DNA of 64,000 nt from Rhizomicrobium electricum (lineage in GTDB: Bacteria > Pseudomonadota > Alphaproteobacteria > Micropepsales > Micropepsaceae). The position numbers were made by a program, and so were the translations under genes. Positions 24,292 to 34,396 of this stretch are shown in pieces. The notes beneath the pieces were generated by a model that was not told the DNA's origin, made no database searches, and saw nothing but the letters and a program-made list of their open reading frames with translations. Numbering within the stretch: the first letter of the stretch is position 1; each line of letters opens with the position of its first letter. The stretch is from the NCBI RefSeq assembly GCF_011762045.1, contig NZ_JAASQS010000010.1:62001-126000 (forward strand). Reading direction: 5' to 3'.

Positions 24292-25032
24292 ATGACAGAT
24301 GGACCCGAGGTTTTGCCCAACGCAGTGACGCCAACACCGGCAACCCAAGAGCCGAAAGCTTCCCTCGCCGAAGATCCCGCGGCGGCGGCGTTCGAGGCAC
24401 TTCGTGAGGAAGTGGCGCTCGCCCGCCGCGCCGTTGCTGGTCTTGCTGCCGAACGCGCCACCATCCCCGATTACAGCGAAACCCTGGGACAGATTTTGAA
24501 AGCCTGCACCGCTGCGGCGTGGCACTTCAAAAAGCTCGGTGAGTTGCTAGGGTTGCACCTAACGCCGGAGAATATCGGTCGGCAAATTGATGATGCGGCC
24601 GAAAGCGCCAGGCGGGCCAATCATGCAGTGCTGACCGGCGCGAGCGCTGCGTTACAGCAGGCGACGCGGGACCTGAATAGCTATTTGCAGTCGGCGCGCA
24701 GCGCGAAGTCGCAGCGCATTTGGCTCGTCGCTACGGGTGCAGCGTGCCTCATCACCGGCATGATCCTCTGGGCGGTTATCGCAGGGCTTATAGTTCAGTC
24801 CCCTCCAGTCGATCATCGATCGCCTGAAGCAAAAGCCGCCGCGATTCTCGGTATGGAACAAACGGCGGCCGGAGAACATCTGATCCAAGCCTCCGCGCCC
24901 GCGCTTTGGAACGATATTGTTCTCGGCAATCGCATTGTTGTTGCTAACAGGCACGCGTTGGATGCCTGCCTGAAAAGCACCAGCAAGCAGCGCAAGCGCT
25001 GCGTGATCACAATGCCTGCGGCAGAACGATAA
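24292..25032 (+). CDS. DUF6118-like membrane protein linked to the relaxase
   Basis: 246 residues. The N-terminal half is helical and Ala/Glu-rich (EALREEVALARRAVAGLAAE) and continues to a single membrane helix around 145-170 (IWLVATGAACLITGMILWAV). A C-terminal tail of about 75 residues contains two cysteines. It resembles the DUF6118 proteins often found just downstream of TraA in alphaproteobacterial mobile elements; I assign the family from memory with moderate confidence. The ATG at 24292 is chosen because GGAG lies 6 nt upstream; ATG 24286 is also in frame. It starts 19 bp after traA, so it is probably in the same operon. Its role is unknown. Confidence 0.65.
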   Translation: MTDGPEVLPNAVTPTPATQEPKASLAEDPAAAAFEALREEVALARRAVAGLAAERATIPDYSETLGQILKACTAAAWHFKKLGELLGLHLTPENIGRQIDDAAESARRANHAVLTGASAALQQATRDLNSYLQSARSAKSQRIWLVATGAACLITGMILWAVIAGLIVQSPPVDHRSPEAKAAAILGMEQTAAGEHLIQASAPALWNDIVLGNRIVVANRHALDACLKSTSKQRKRCVITMPAAER

Positions 25033-25045
25033 TCGACCAATGCCG

Positions 25046-25177
25046 CCGTCGATCCGATCCAGGCAGAAGTTCCGCTTCCCACACACTGTCAAGACTGGCG
25101 CTTCGCGCCACCGCAGAGCGGCTCGCGGCCTTGACAGAGAGTGGGCAGCGGATAGTGGCTTGGGATCGGATCGACGG
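25046..25177. repeat. 132-bp interrupted palindrome able to form a T-shaped structure
   Basis: The outer arms CCGTCGATCCGATCC (25046-25060) and GGATCGGATCGACGG (25163-25177) are exact complements. After an 11-nt unpaired stretch on both sides, a second 22-bp stem with three mismatches pairs 25072-25093 with 25130-25151. The 36-nt centre contains two further small hairpins, TGGCGC-ttc-GCGCCA (25096-25110) and CCGC-aga-GCGG (25111-25121). It begins 14 bp after the DUF6118-like gene. It may be a replication or transfer origin, or a structured RNA. Confidence 0.75.
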
Positions 25178-25402
25178 TCAGCTATGGCTTCTTGAGAAAG
25201 GTTCAGTAGTCGGGGCCCCCGCAATCACGTCTGGCGCAAAATATTTTTGCCGGTTCCAAACCATACCGACGGCACGCTCGCGTGCGTTGTCGCATCCCTT
25301 AATGCTCCGCAATACGCCAAGAACAATAATGGGCCACCACAACTCGCGTTGACTTCGATGGCGCACCGACGAACATAATCCTCACGCTATCGAGGATGTT
25401 TC
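25178..25402. other. Non-coding region before the AlpA-like gene
   Basis: I see no supported gene. A 73-codon ORF crosses the right palindrome arm but has no family resemblance and no clear ribosome-binding site. Confidence 0.4.
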
Positions 25403-25681
25403 ATGCCGGAGCCCGAGAAGATTTTACGAATACGAACGGTGCTGACCCGCACCGGTCTTAGCCGATCGACCATCTATCGCAAGATCGCCGAAGGCACGTT
25501 CCCCGCCCAGCTTAAGATCAGCACCAATGGCTCGGGCTGGCATGAATCCGACATCAATCGCTGGATCGCTAATCCCGCACGCTGGCGAGCCACAATTGAC
25601 AACGACAAATATTCCAAACGGGATGACAGAATAGACGCAAACGACGTAGTTCAGAGATCGTCATCCAGTTCATCGTCGTGA
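25403..25681 (+). CDS. AlpA-family excisionase-like regulator
   Basis: 92 residues. A MerR/AlpA-type winged helix reads LRIRTVLTRTGLSRSTIYRK, then IAEGTFPAQLKIS and WHESDINRWIANP, the standard AlpA pattern. Proteins of this family activate integrase expression or act as recombination directionality factors in P4-like elements. The ATG has GAGG 7 nt upstream. It converges on the integrase and overlaps its 3' end by 31 bp. Its run of seven serines at the C-terminus is the complement of the integrase's Asp/Glu-rich end, so it may be non-functional tail. Likely role: control of island excision. Confidence 0.85.
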   Translation: MPEPEKILRIRTVLTRTGLSRSTIYRKIAEGTFPAQLKISTNGSGWHESDINRWIANPARWRATIDNDKYSKRDDRIDANDVVQRSSSSSSS

Positions 25682-27000
25682 ATTTCGGAGGCACGTCGCT
25701 TCGCGTCGGCGATCAACTCCTTGGCGGTTTCGCCCCTCACCCAAGCATCGAGCATATCAGCCCAGCACTGCAGCATAACCTTCCGCTCGGCGAGATACCG
25801 GTTCACGTTGTAGATGGCCGCGATCCGGTTTCTGGGCGCGTGGGCCAAACTCATCTCAATCCAACGATCATCGAACTTGGCACGGTTCAGGCCAGTCGAA
25901 AACGTGCGGCGCAGGTCGTGAACGCCAAAGCTCTGAAAATCAGGATCAGTCACCCGGATACGCTCTACTACCGTGTCGATCACACGGTTGAGCGTGGCGT
26001 TGCTAATGGGCGTGTCGCTGTCGTATCGGCCGGGGTGCAGGTATCGGCTGGCACCGAACATGGTGCGGAATACCGTTAGAATGTCGAGCGCCTGATCGCT
26101 TAGCGGAACGACATGCGCCTTACCGGCCTTCATGCGCTCGGCTGGGATCGTCCAGCGCGCGGTGGCGAAGTCGATTTCCTTCCACGTGGCGTCGATGAAC
26201 TCCGACTTACGGACGCCGGTCAGCAGGACAAACTTCACCGCTAAGCGCAGCGTGGGCGCTGCCGATACATGATCCAAGGCTCCCAGGAACGCGCGGACCT
26301 CGGAAGGTGACAGGGCGCGCTCGCGCGGCTCGAACGTGGCGATGGCGCTGGTGCGGATCGACTCGGCCGGGTTGCTCACGTCCAGCCCGCATCCCTGGGC
26401 ATGGCGGAACACCAGTAACACGACCTCGCGAACATGCACGGCGACGGCCGGCCCACGCCTCTCTTTGACCTCGTCGCACAGATGTTTGAGGCGTTGTGGC
26501 GTCACCTCCCCCAGCTTGAGCTTCGAAAACTCTCCCGCGATGGCGCGATCATAAACCGATCGGCGCATCGCCAGGGTGCTGTCGGCCAGTTTCTCGGCCC
26601 CAGACTTAGGATCGGCTTTGTGCTTAAAATAGGCTTCCGCCCACCCACCGAACGTCAACGCCTTGGCTGATGCGGTGCGTTTCTCCACCTTGGCTTTTGA
26701 CGGCGACTCGCCCCGCTCGACCTGACGCCGAGCCCGCGCCAGCAGCGACCGTGCCTCCGCAAGCGACACCTCCATGCCGTAATCCAGCGCGTCGGGCGCC
26801 CGTGTCAGCTTGTGCGCCGACGCGGCGCTATATCGGCCGATAGTCAAGACCTCCTGCCGTCCATTCACCCGGTACTGATATCGGAACGAAACGACCCCGG
26901 TTGGGGTGACGGCCGCGTACATCCCGTCGCGGTCCGTCACCTTGTAAAGCTTGGCCCTCGGCTTGAGATTTTTCAGTTCTTTATCAGTGAGTTCGCTCAT
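25651..27000 (-). CDS. Tyrosine recombinase/integrase of the island
   Basis: 449-residue P4-type integrase. An N-terminal DUF4102-like arm-binding region (about 1-100) includes LYKVTDRDGMYAAVTPTG. Next come a SAM-like core-binding domain and the catalytic domain, with Arg264 (TGVRKSEF), His361-x-x-Arg364 (HDLRRTFS), His387 (LAHAPRN) and Tyr397 (AIYNVNRYL). All catalytic residues are present, so it looks functional. The ATG at 27000 fits the family N-terminus; the ORF extends upstream into the att region without similarity. It sits 221 bp from the guaA att site with its start facing it. It most likely catalyses integration into, and with the AlpA-like partner excision from, guaA. Confidence 0.93.
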   Translation of the reverse strand: MSELTDKELKNLKPRAKLYKVTDRDGMYAAVTPTGVVSFRYQYRVNGRQEVLTIGRYSAASAHKLTRAPDALDYGMEVSLAEARSLLARARRQVERGESPSKAKVEKRTASAKALTFGGWAEAYFKHKADPKSGAEKLADSTLAMRRSVYDRAIAGEFSKLKLGEVTPQRLKHLCDEVKERRGPAVAVHVREVVLLVFRHAQGCGLDVSNPAESIRTSAIATFEPRERALSPSEVRAFLGALDHVSAAPTLRLAVKFVLLTGVRKSEFIDATWKEIDFATARWTIPAERMKAGKAHVVPLSDQALDILTVFRTMFGASRYLHPGRYDSDTPISNATLNRVIDTVVERIRVTDPDFQSFGVHDLRRTFSTGLNRAKFDDRWIEMSLAHAPRNRIAAIYNVNRYLAERKVMLQCWADMLDAWVRGETAKELIADAKRRASEIHDDELDDDL

Positions 27001-27045
27001 AAATCCGCATCCGGTCGGGGGCGAACGGATACCATCAGGAGGAGC

Positions 27046-27105
27046 TGTTGGTACCGGAAGCCCGTTTCTCGACCATCCTGCGCCATACCAACATCGGTAC
27101 CAACA
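27046..27105. repeat. Inverted repeats next to the right attachment site
   Basis: TGTTGGTACCG (27046-27056) and CGGTACCAACA (27095-27105) are perfect 11-bp complements, with an extra ATACCAAC at 27085-27092 between them. They lie between the integrase start and the att core, so they are candidate recombinase or excisionase binding sites. Function is inferred. Confidence 0.5.
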
Positions 27106-27220
27106 AAGTGGCTCGGTTGGGGTGACATGCAGCGACACGGGGTGGAAAAAATAATCCTTGTCAGTAAACGAGTTCGTGCGATTTCCGGCACGGAGCGGGA
27201 TGGTCTGAAACCACCTTAAT

Positions 27221-27238
27221 TCACTCCCACTCGATGGT
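27221..27238. repeat. Right attachment site (18-bp direct repeat, end of guaA)
   Basis: TCACTCCCACTCGATGGT covers the guaA stop codon and the five codons before it. It is identical to 7541-7558. The recombination leaves the GuaA C-terminus unchanged. Confidence 0.85.
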
Positions 27239-28765
27239 TCCCGGCGGCTTCGAGGTGATGTCGTAGCAGACACGATTGATGCCCTTGACCTCGTTGACGA
27301 TACGGGTCGAGACGCGGGCGAGGAAATCGTGGCCGAAGGGATAGAAGTCGGCGGTCATGCCGTCGGATGAGGTGACGGCGCGCAGCGCGCAGACGTAATC
27401 GTAAGTGCGGTCGTCGCCCATCACGCCCACGGTCTTGACCGGCAGCAGCACCGCGAACGCCTGCCAGATTTCGTCGTAGAGACCGGCGGCGCGGATCTCT
27501 TCGAGATAGATGGTATCGGCCTTGCGCAGGATCTCGAGTTTCTCGCGCGTGATCTCGCCCGGAATGCGGATGGCGAGACCGGGGCCAGGGAAGGGATGGC
27601 GGCCGACGAAGGCTTCGGGCAGGCCAAGCTCGCGGCCGAGCGCACGCACTTCGTCCTTGAAGAGTTCGCGCAACGGCTCGACCAATTTCATCTTCATGTG
27701 CGCCGGCAGGCCGCCGACATTGTGATGGCTCTTGATCGTCGCCGACGGGCCGCCCGTGGCCGAGGTGGATTCGATCACGTCGGGATAGAGTGTGCCTTGC
27801 GCCAGGAACTCGGCGCCGCCCACTTTTCCGGCCTCGTAATCGAACACGTCGATGAAGCCCTTGCCGATGATCTTGCGCTTCTTTTCGGGGTCGCTGACGC
27901 CGTGAAGCTGTTCGAGGAACATGTCGGAGGCATCGGCATGCAAGAGCGGAATGTTGTAGTGGCCGCGGAACAGGCTGACCACCTGTTCGCTTTCGCCCGC
28001 ACGCATCAAACCGGTGTCGACATAAATGCAGGTGAGCTGGTCGCCGATGGCCTCGTGGATTAACACCGCCGCGACGGAGGAATCGACGCCGCCGGAGAGG
28101 CCGCAGATCACCTTACCTTTGCCGACCTGGGCGCGAATGCGGGCGATGGCCTGTTCCTTGAAGGCCCGCATATTCCAGTCGGGTTTGATGCCGGCAATGC
28201 CGACGACGAAGTTGCGCAGGATTTCGATGCCGCGCGGGGTGTGCGCCACTTCGGGGTGGAACTGCACGCCGTAAAACTTGCGCGCCTCGTCGGCGATGAC
28301 GGCGTAGGGCGAATTCTCGCTGGTCGCCACCACTTCGAAGGCCGGCGGGATCGAGACGATCTTGTCGCCATGGCTCATCCACACGGGCTCGCGGCCGGAC
28401 GGGTCGCCGAGACCAGCGAGCAGCGGCGACTGCTTGCCGATCACGATGTCGGCGCGGCCGAACTCGCGGGCATGACCACCTTCGACGCGCCCGCCGAGCT
28501 GGGTCACCATCGTCATTTCGCCGTAGCAGATGCCGAGCACCGGAACGCCTGCCGTGAACACGCTTTCCGGCGCCCGCGGAGAACCGTCCGCGTGCACGCT
28601 CATCGGCCCGCCGGACAGGATGATGGCTTGCGGCTTCTCCGCCAGCGCGGCCTCCGCCTTGTTGAACGGAACGATCTCGCAATAGACGCCGATCTCGCGC
28701 ACTCGCCGCGCGATCAACTGGGTGACCTGAGAGCCGAAGTCGAGAACGAGGACGGGAGCGGACAT
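27221..28765 (-). CDS. guaA: GMP synthase (glutamine-hydrolysing)
   Basis: 514 residues, normal length. It makes GMP from XMP using ATP and glutamine in purine synthesis. The class I glutamine amidotransferase domain has Cys80 (LGICYGE) and the His/Glu pair in [11 protein letters not shown]. It is followed by the ATP-pyrophosphatase loop SGGVDSS and the C-terminal dimerisation domain ending [12 protein letters not shown] precedes the ATG. Gene order guaB-rsmB-guaA on one strand puts both GMP-branch enzymes in one unit. Its final 18 bp are the island attachment core, so the gene stays intact after insertion. Confidence 0.98.
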   Translation of the reverse strand: MSAPVLVLDFGSQVTQLIARRVREIGVYCEIVPFNKAEAALAEKPQAIILSGGPMSVHADGSPRAPESVFTAGVPVLGICYGEMTMVTQLGGRVEGGHAREFGRADIVIGKQSPLLAGLGDPSGREPVWMSHGDKIVSIPPAFEVVATSENSPYAVIADEARKFYGVQFHPEVAHTPRGIEILRNFVVGIAGIKPDWNMRAFKEQAIARIRAQVGKGKVICGLSGGVDSSVAAVLIHEAIGDQLTCIYVDTGLMRAGESEQVVSLFRGHYNIPLLHADASDMFLEQLHGVSDPEKKRKIIGKGFIDVFDYEAGKVGGAEFLAQGTLYPDVIESTSATGGPSATIKSHHNVGGLPAHMKMKLVEPLRELFKDEVRALGRELGLPEAFVGRHPFPGPGLAIRIPGEITREKLEILRKADTIYLEEIRAAGLYDEIWQAFAVLLPVKTVGVMGDDRTYDYVCALRAVTSSDGMTADFYPFGHDFLARVSTRIVNEVKGINRVCYDITSKPPGTIEWE

Positions 28766-28795
28766 GGGATAATTCCTGCGGGCGTTGGGGACGAA

Positions 28796-30001
28796 CTATG
28801 TAGAGCGGCGCAATACGGCTGTGAAGAACCCGTCGGTCTGGGTCCGGCGCGGGCTGGCGTGGAAGAACGTCTCGCGGTCCGAGACCGGGACCGGCGCGAA
28901 TTCGGGGTGGGTGCCGAGAAAGGCGGCAATGTGCTCGTCGTTCTCGCACGGCAGAACCGAACAGGTGGCGTAGACCAAGCGTCCGCCGGGAGCGACGAAC
29001 CGCGAGGCGTCCGCGATCAGCTTGGCCTGCAACGCGACCAATTGGGCCAAACGTTCCGGCGTGAACCGCACGCGCAGTTCGGGCTGACGGCGCCACGTAC
29101 CGGTCCCGCTGCACGGCGCATCGAGCAGAACGAGGTCGTATTGCACCGGCGGAAGCGACGTCGTCGTGCGGATGATGCTCACACCAGCCCGCTCCGCGCG
29201 CGGGCCGATCATCGCCAAACGGCCGGCTTCGATGTCGTGGGCGACGATCTCGCCTTTGTTGTTCATAGCGGCGGCGAGCGCCAAGGCCTTGCCGCCCGCG
29301 CCGGCGGCGTAATCGAGCACGCGCATGCCGGGCTTGGCATCGCAGAGGGCGGCACAAATTTGCGCGGCTTCGTCCTGGAATTCGAAATGCCCGGCGGCAA
29401 ACAAACCGGACGCGGAAAGTTTGGATGTCGTCGCACCATCAAGACGCAAGCCGGTCGCGGCATGCGGCGTGGGCGTGGCTTCGAAGCCTTCCGAGGCGAG
29501 CGCGGTGACGAGCGTTTCGCGCGCGGTCCTTAACGTGTTGACGCGAATGCCGACCGGCGCGCGCGGCTGCATGGCCGCCATTTCGGCGAAAAGATCGGCG
29601 CCGAACGCTTTGGTCAGTTCCGGTTCGAGAAAGGCGGGAAACTCGCCCTCGACATGCAACGGCGGATCGCGCGGCGGCGCAGCGAGTGCGGCGGCTTCTT
29701 CTTTGGTAAGTGCAGCCGGTGCATAGGACGCACCGGTGAAGAAATCGGCCGGATCGGCACCTTCCGCCAGAAGCGAGGCGATCACCCGCGCGCGCGGCGA
29801 GGCTTCGTTCATCCGCCATGCATACGAACCGGCATGGCGGAAGCAATCGAACACCCGTTCGGCCACCGCAGCGCGATCCTTCGAGCCCGCATACCGGCGG
29901 GCGCGAAAGTATTCGCGCAACACGCGGTCCGCCGGTGCCGCCGTCGTTTCCAGCGCAGTCAACACGTCAATCGCAGCCTGGAGACGGGCGGCGGGGGTCA
30001 A
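28796..30001 (-). CDS. rsmB: RsmB-type 16S rRNA cytosine-C5 methyltransferase
   Basis: 401 residues. An N-terminal NusB-like region is followed by a SAM-dependent RNA m5C methyltransferase domain with VLDYAAGAGGKALAL (SAM binding), DAPCSGTGTWRRQP (active-site PC motif) and YATCSVLPCEN (catalytic TC motif). It is expected to methylate C967 of 16S rRNA, though other RsmB/NSUN substrates are possible. The start is a TTG directly abutting the guaB stop (TAATTG), with GGGAG upstream; no ATG fits the family N-terminus. It lies between guaB and guaA on the same strand, a conserved alphaproteobacterial arrangement. Confidence 0.9.
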   Translation of the reverse strand: MTPAARLQAAIDVLTALETTAAPADRVLREYFRARRYAGSKDRAAVAERVFDCFRHAGSYAWRMNEASPRARVIASLLAEGADPADFFTGASYAPAALTKEEAAALAAPPRDPPLHVEGEFPAFLEPELTKAFGADLFAEMAAMQPRAPVGIRVNTLRTARETLVTALASEGFEATPTPHAATGLRLDGATTSKLSASGLFAAGHFEFQDEAAQICAALCDAKPGMRVLDYAAGAGGKALALAAAMNNKGEIVAHDIEAGRLAMIGPRAERAGVSIIRTTTSLPPVQYDLVLLDAPCSGTGTWRRQPELRVRFTPERLAQLVALQAKLIADASRFVAPGGRLVYATCSVLPCENDEHIAAFLGTHPEFAPVPVSDRETFFHASPRRTQTDGFFTAVLRRST

Positions 30002-31955
<1,954 letters not shown>

Positions 31956-32078
31956 ATGTTCTCGTTGGTACTGTGGTCGGTCGTTGCGTACCTGGTCGCC
32001 GGACCATGGGGCGTCGTCATGGCCCTGCCGCTGATCCTGACGGCCGTCATCGGCCTCAAGACCCATCCCTGGCACTGA
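31956..32078 (+). CDS. Small hydrophobic membrane protein (40 aa)
   Basis: A 40-residue ORF beginning MFSLVLWSVVAYLVAGPWGV and ending in THPWH. It is almost entirely hydrophobic and could span the inner membrane once or twice. GGAG lies 7 nt before the ATG, which supports translation. I do not recognise a family. It converges with another tiny membrane-protein gene at 32087-32245; the stops are 9 bp apart. It might be a regulatory or stress-linked small protein, but nothing in the context shows which. Confidence 0.5.
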   Translation: MFSLVLWSVVAYLVAGPWGVVMALPLILTAVIGLKTHPWH

Positions 32079-32086
32079 GCGCCGCC

Positions 32087-32245
32087 TCAGAACACGTGCA
32101 GCACCAGCGCCGCGATCAGCGCGACGAAAATCAGCGCCACGATCACCATCCCGAAACACGAGCCGATGCACGAGGTGATCAGCCGGATGACCCCGCCGAT
32201 GATACCGGCGATGAGGTCGATCAAAGCGGTGATGACGGAGAACAT
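32087..32245 (-). CDS. Small membrane protein (52 aa)
   Basis: A 52-residue ORF with two hydrophobic stretches, MFSVITALIDLIAGIIGGVI and GMVIVALIFVALIAALVLHV, joined by a short segment with two cysteines (TSCIGSC). It is predicted to sit in the inner membrane as a helical hairpin. The ribosome-binding site is weak. No family is recognised with certainty; many alphaproteobacteria have unannotated peptides of this kind. It converges with the 40-aa gene. Codon use (many ATC, GTG, CTG) matches the host, which argues for a real gene. Confidence 0.5.
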   Translation of the reverse strand: MFSVITALIDLIAGIIGGVIRLITSCIGSCFGMVIVALIFVALIAALVLHVF

Positions 32246-32410
32246 GGGTTCTTTCGGGTTCTGCGCTACGCCTTAACACACTAAGACTGACGACATTATG
32301 CTGTTGAGCCAAAAACCACTGACAATGGCCAAATCATACCCAGATCGAGAATTAGTGCCAATCCAGATCATGATGGGTGATGGCGCTTACCGAGAAACAG
32401 CGGCTGGAGT

Positions 32411-33595
32411 ATGCTTGTTTGTCTTGGTATGGGGCGAGGGGCAATGGGGGAAGATGCGCCGGCCGCAGGCGAAGCGGCGTCTGACGCGGGAGCGAAACAG
32501 ACAATCAAAAACAACTGGCATTTCCACGAAGTCGGGACAAACTTTCGGCACTTCCCTGCCGATCTGAAACTCGACAACGTGGAACCGGAAGCGTTTAGCA
32601 AGGCCGGACCAGATGAGCGCGCAGAAATCTCGCAGCAGATGAATGCACTACTCGATCGGACCCGAACGCGCGACGAGATGTTCCCAGATTCGCGAGTGAC
32701 CTATTTGCTGGGGCGAATGTACTTCCGTGTCTTCGCCGACGAAACTGAACTCAATTTCCCCAACGCCGATAACGATCTGCGAGCCCTGTATCAGCGCTTC
32801 GCCTATCTTTTTCGTACGAGCTACGGACACAAGGTCATCATCAAGCGCGTAATCATCCTGGGGACAATCGCCGTCTTCAGCATCCTGCTGGGTCTGACCA
32901 GTGCACTTTGCGGCGCGATTACATCTCTGAGCGTTCTGGATGGCACCATATATGGAACGCTTGTGATCTACCCAACGTGCGCACTCTTGGCGTACGGACT
33001 ATACTTGCTCGTGTTGGGCAGAGTGGATCAGGAATTCGCCACAGCGTTGCAGCAGTCTTGCATCGCCGTTAGCCAGAATACGCTTCAGCGCCTCGCTGCG
33101 CTGAAGGCCTGCATTGACAACATCCAAATCGCCATTCGCGACTCCTACGACCTAGACGAAGGCAAGTGGATGGCACAATCGGACTACCTGATGGCACTAA
33201 CTATCTGGTTGCCCTTGCGTGTCCTCCATATCGAACGCTACTTCCAGATGACGATGTGGCGAGTCCACCGCAATTATGTTTACATCCAGTATGGCGCCGC
33301 AATACTGCAAATTTTGCTTTGCGTTGCGGTGCTGGCTATCGTGCTATGCGTCGGTCCTCACGCCATTGTTGGCGGCTTGCCGGGCGAAATACTGTTCATC
33401 CTGGCCGTTACGACATTCGGTTGGTTTTCGTTCATCGGCCAGAGCACTACAGTCGAGTACATACGCGACAACATCCCAATCGATCAGTGGAAAACGTTCG
33501 GCGAACTCCGAATGGACACCGTTATCAGCGGTGTCGTCGGGTTTCTGATCAAAAAGTTCATAATGCTGCGTGATGTTGGTCGACCAAATCACTAG
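32411..33595 (+). CDS. Uncharacterised membrane protein
   Basis: 394 residues from the first ATG; the ATG at 32444, with GAGGGG just upstream, is an equally good start. The N-terminal 130 residues are soluble and polar. Four or more hydrophobic segments follow, for example VIILGTIAVFSILLGLTSAL, IYGTLVIYPTCALLAYGLYL, AAILQILLCVAVLAIVLCVG and a segment near PGEILFILAVTTFGWFSF. I do not recognise a family. Base composition is visibly less GC-rich than the neighbours and codon choice is mixed, so it may be horizontally acquired. It has no obvious operon partners; the acetyltransferase downstream has a host-like composition and starts 100 bp later. Confidence 0.7.
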   Translation: MLVCLGMGRGAMGEDAPAAGEAASDAGAKQTIKNNWHFHEVGTNFRHFPADLKLDNVEPEAFSKAGPDERAEISQQMNALLDRTRTRDEMFPDSRVTYLLGRMYFRVFADETELNFPNADNDLRALYQRFAYLFRTSYGHKVIIKRVIILGTIAVFSILLGLTSALCGAITSLSVLDGTIYGTLVIYPTCALLAYGLYLLVLGRVDQEFATALQQSCIAVSQNTLQRLAALKACIDNIQIAIRDSYDLDEGKWMAQSDYLMALTIWLPLRVLHIERYFQMTMWRVHRNYVYIQYGAAILQILLCVAVLAIVLCVGPHAIVGGLPGEILFILAVTTFGWFSFIGQSTTVEYIRDNIPIDQWKTFGELRMDTVISGVVGFLIKKFIMLRDVGRPNH

Positions 33596-33695
33596 GCCTA
33601 CTCATTCCCTCGCCAAACCTCGACATAGTGCGGTATATCCGATTAGTGTGGTCGCGTCTCGCGACAACACTGGGCAAATGTCGATTGAGGATTGC

Positions 33696-34262
33696 ATGTC
33701 CCCAAAATCCGAATACGAAAAGATGCTCGCGGGTGAGCCGTTCGATGCGCACGGGCCGGAGCTGATCGGGGTGCGCAAGAAGGTCAAGCGCATCCTGCAC
33801 CGGCTCAACGTCACCGAATATCATGCCGACACGATGCAGGACGTCATCCGTGAGTTGTGTCCGAACTCGGCGCCCGACCTTTATCTCGAGCCGCCGTTCC
33901 ATTGCGACTACGGGGTGCGCATCCATGCGGCCGAAGGCGTGTTCGTCAATTTCGGCTGCACCTTTCTCGACGGCGGCGGCATTACCATCGGCAGGAAGAC
34001 GCTGATCGCGCCGGGCGTGCACATCTATACCGCGCGCCATCCCTTGGAACTGGCCGAACGGCTCCAATGGGAAGACGTCGCGCCGGTGGTGATCGGCGAC
34101 AATTGCTGGATCGGTGGCCACGTGACCATCCTGCCGGGCGTGACCATCGGCGATCGCAGCGTGATCGGCGCCGGTGCGGTGGTGACAAAAGACATTCCGC
34201 CGGACTGCCTCGCTGTCGGCAATCCGGCCAGGGTGGTCAAACGGCTGAACCAGACGGTTTGA
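33696..34262 (+). CDS. Maltose/galactoside O-acetyltransferase-like hexapeptide transferase
   Basis: 188 residues. The N-terminal Mac domain (SEYEKMLAGEPFDAHGPEL) is followed by a left-handed beta-helix of hexapeptide repeats with the acetyl-CoA site (IYTARHPLE, GDNCWIGGHVTILPGVTIG). His in the TARHP motif is the expected catalytic base. It transfers acetyl from acetyl-CoA to a sugar hydroxyl; the exact sugar is not determined, and nodulation NodL-type proteins share this layout. The ATG at 33696 is preferred because GAGG is 5 nt upstream and the Mac domain begins there. It is cytoplasmic with no linked sugar operon. Confidence 0.9.
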   Translation: MSPKSEYEKMLAGEPFDAHGPELIGVRKKVKRILHRLNVTEYHADTMQDVIRELCPNSAPDLYLEPPFHCDYGVRIHAAEGVFVNFGCTFLDGGGITIGRKTLIAPGVHIYTARHPLELAERLQWEDVAPVVIGDNCWIGGHVTILPGVTIGDRSVIGAGAVVTKDIPPDCLAVGNPARVVKRLNQTV

Positions 34263-34280
34263 CGAGAAGGCTGCCTGCCG

Positions 34281-34357
34281 GCAGCCCTTCGCCCTGTGCG
34301 CTCCGCGCCCGTCCCCGCGGCCTCTATCGAAAACACACGCCCGCGAGGGCAGAAACC
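34281..34357. repeat. Dispersed intergenic repeat, copy 1 (diverged)
   Basis: Shares CCCTTCGCCCTGTGCGC, CCCCGCGG and GCCCGCGAGGGCAGAAA in the same order with the copies at 48213-48308 and 49094-49191. The C-rich and G-rich blocks can pair as a hairpin. Confidence 0.6.
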
Positions 34358-34396
34358 CGCGCGATTTTCCAACCTTCCCGCCAAGGGAGGCGGGTC

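Larger units (their letters stand above)
7541..27238. mobile_element. Mobilisable genomic island integrated in the 3' end of guaA
   Basis: A 19.7-kb element bounded by the 18-bp direct repeat TCACTCCCACTCGATGGT at 7541-7558 and 27221-27238. The right copy is the end of guaA, including its stop codon. Just inside the right end is a tyrosine integrase oriented with its start facing the att site. Next come an AlpA-like regulator, a Ti-type relaxase with candidate oriT and TraC/TraD-like genes. No type IV secretion genes are visible, so it is better called an integrative mobilisable element than a self-transmissible ICE. The cargo is the TIR-WD40/RyR cluster at 7789-20472. The guaA 3' end is a known integration site for genomic islands. 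Confidence 0.85.

Noticed and set aside
25131-25352. 73-codon plus-strand ORF in the palindrome region
   Set aside because: It begins inside the right stem of the palindrome, has no good ribosome-binding site, and part of its apparent composition comes from the inverted repeat.
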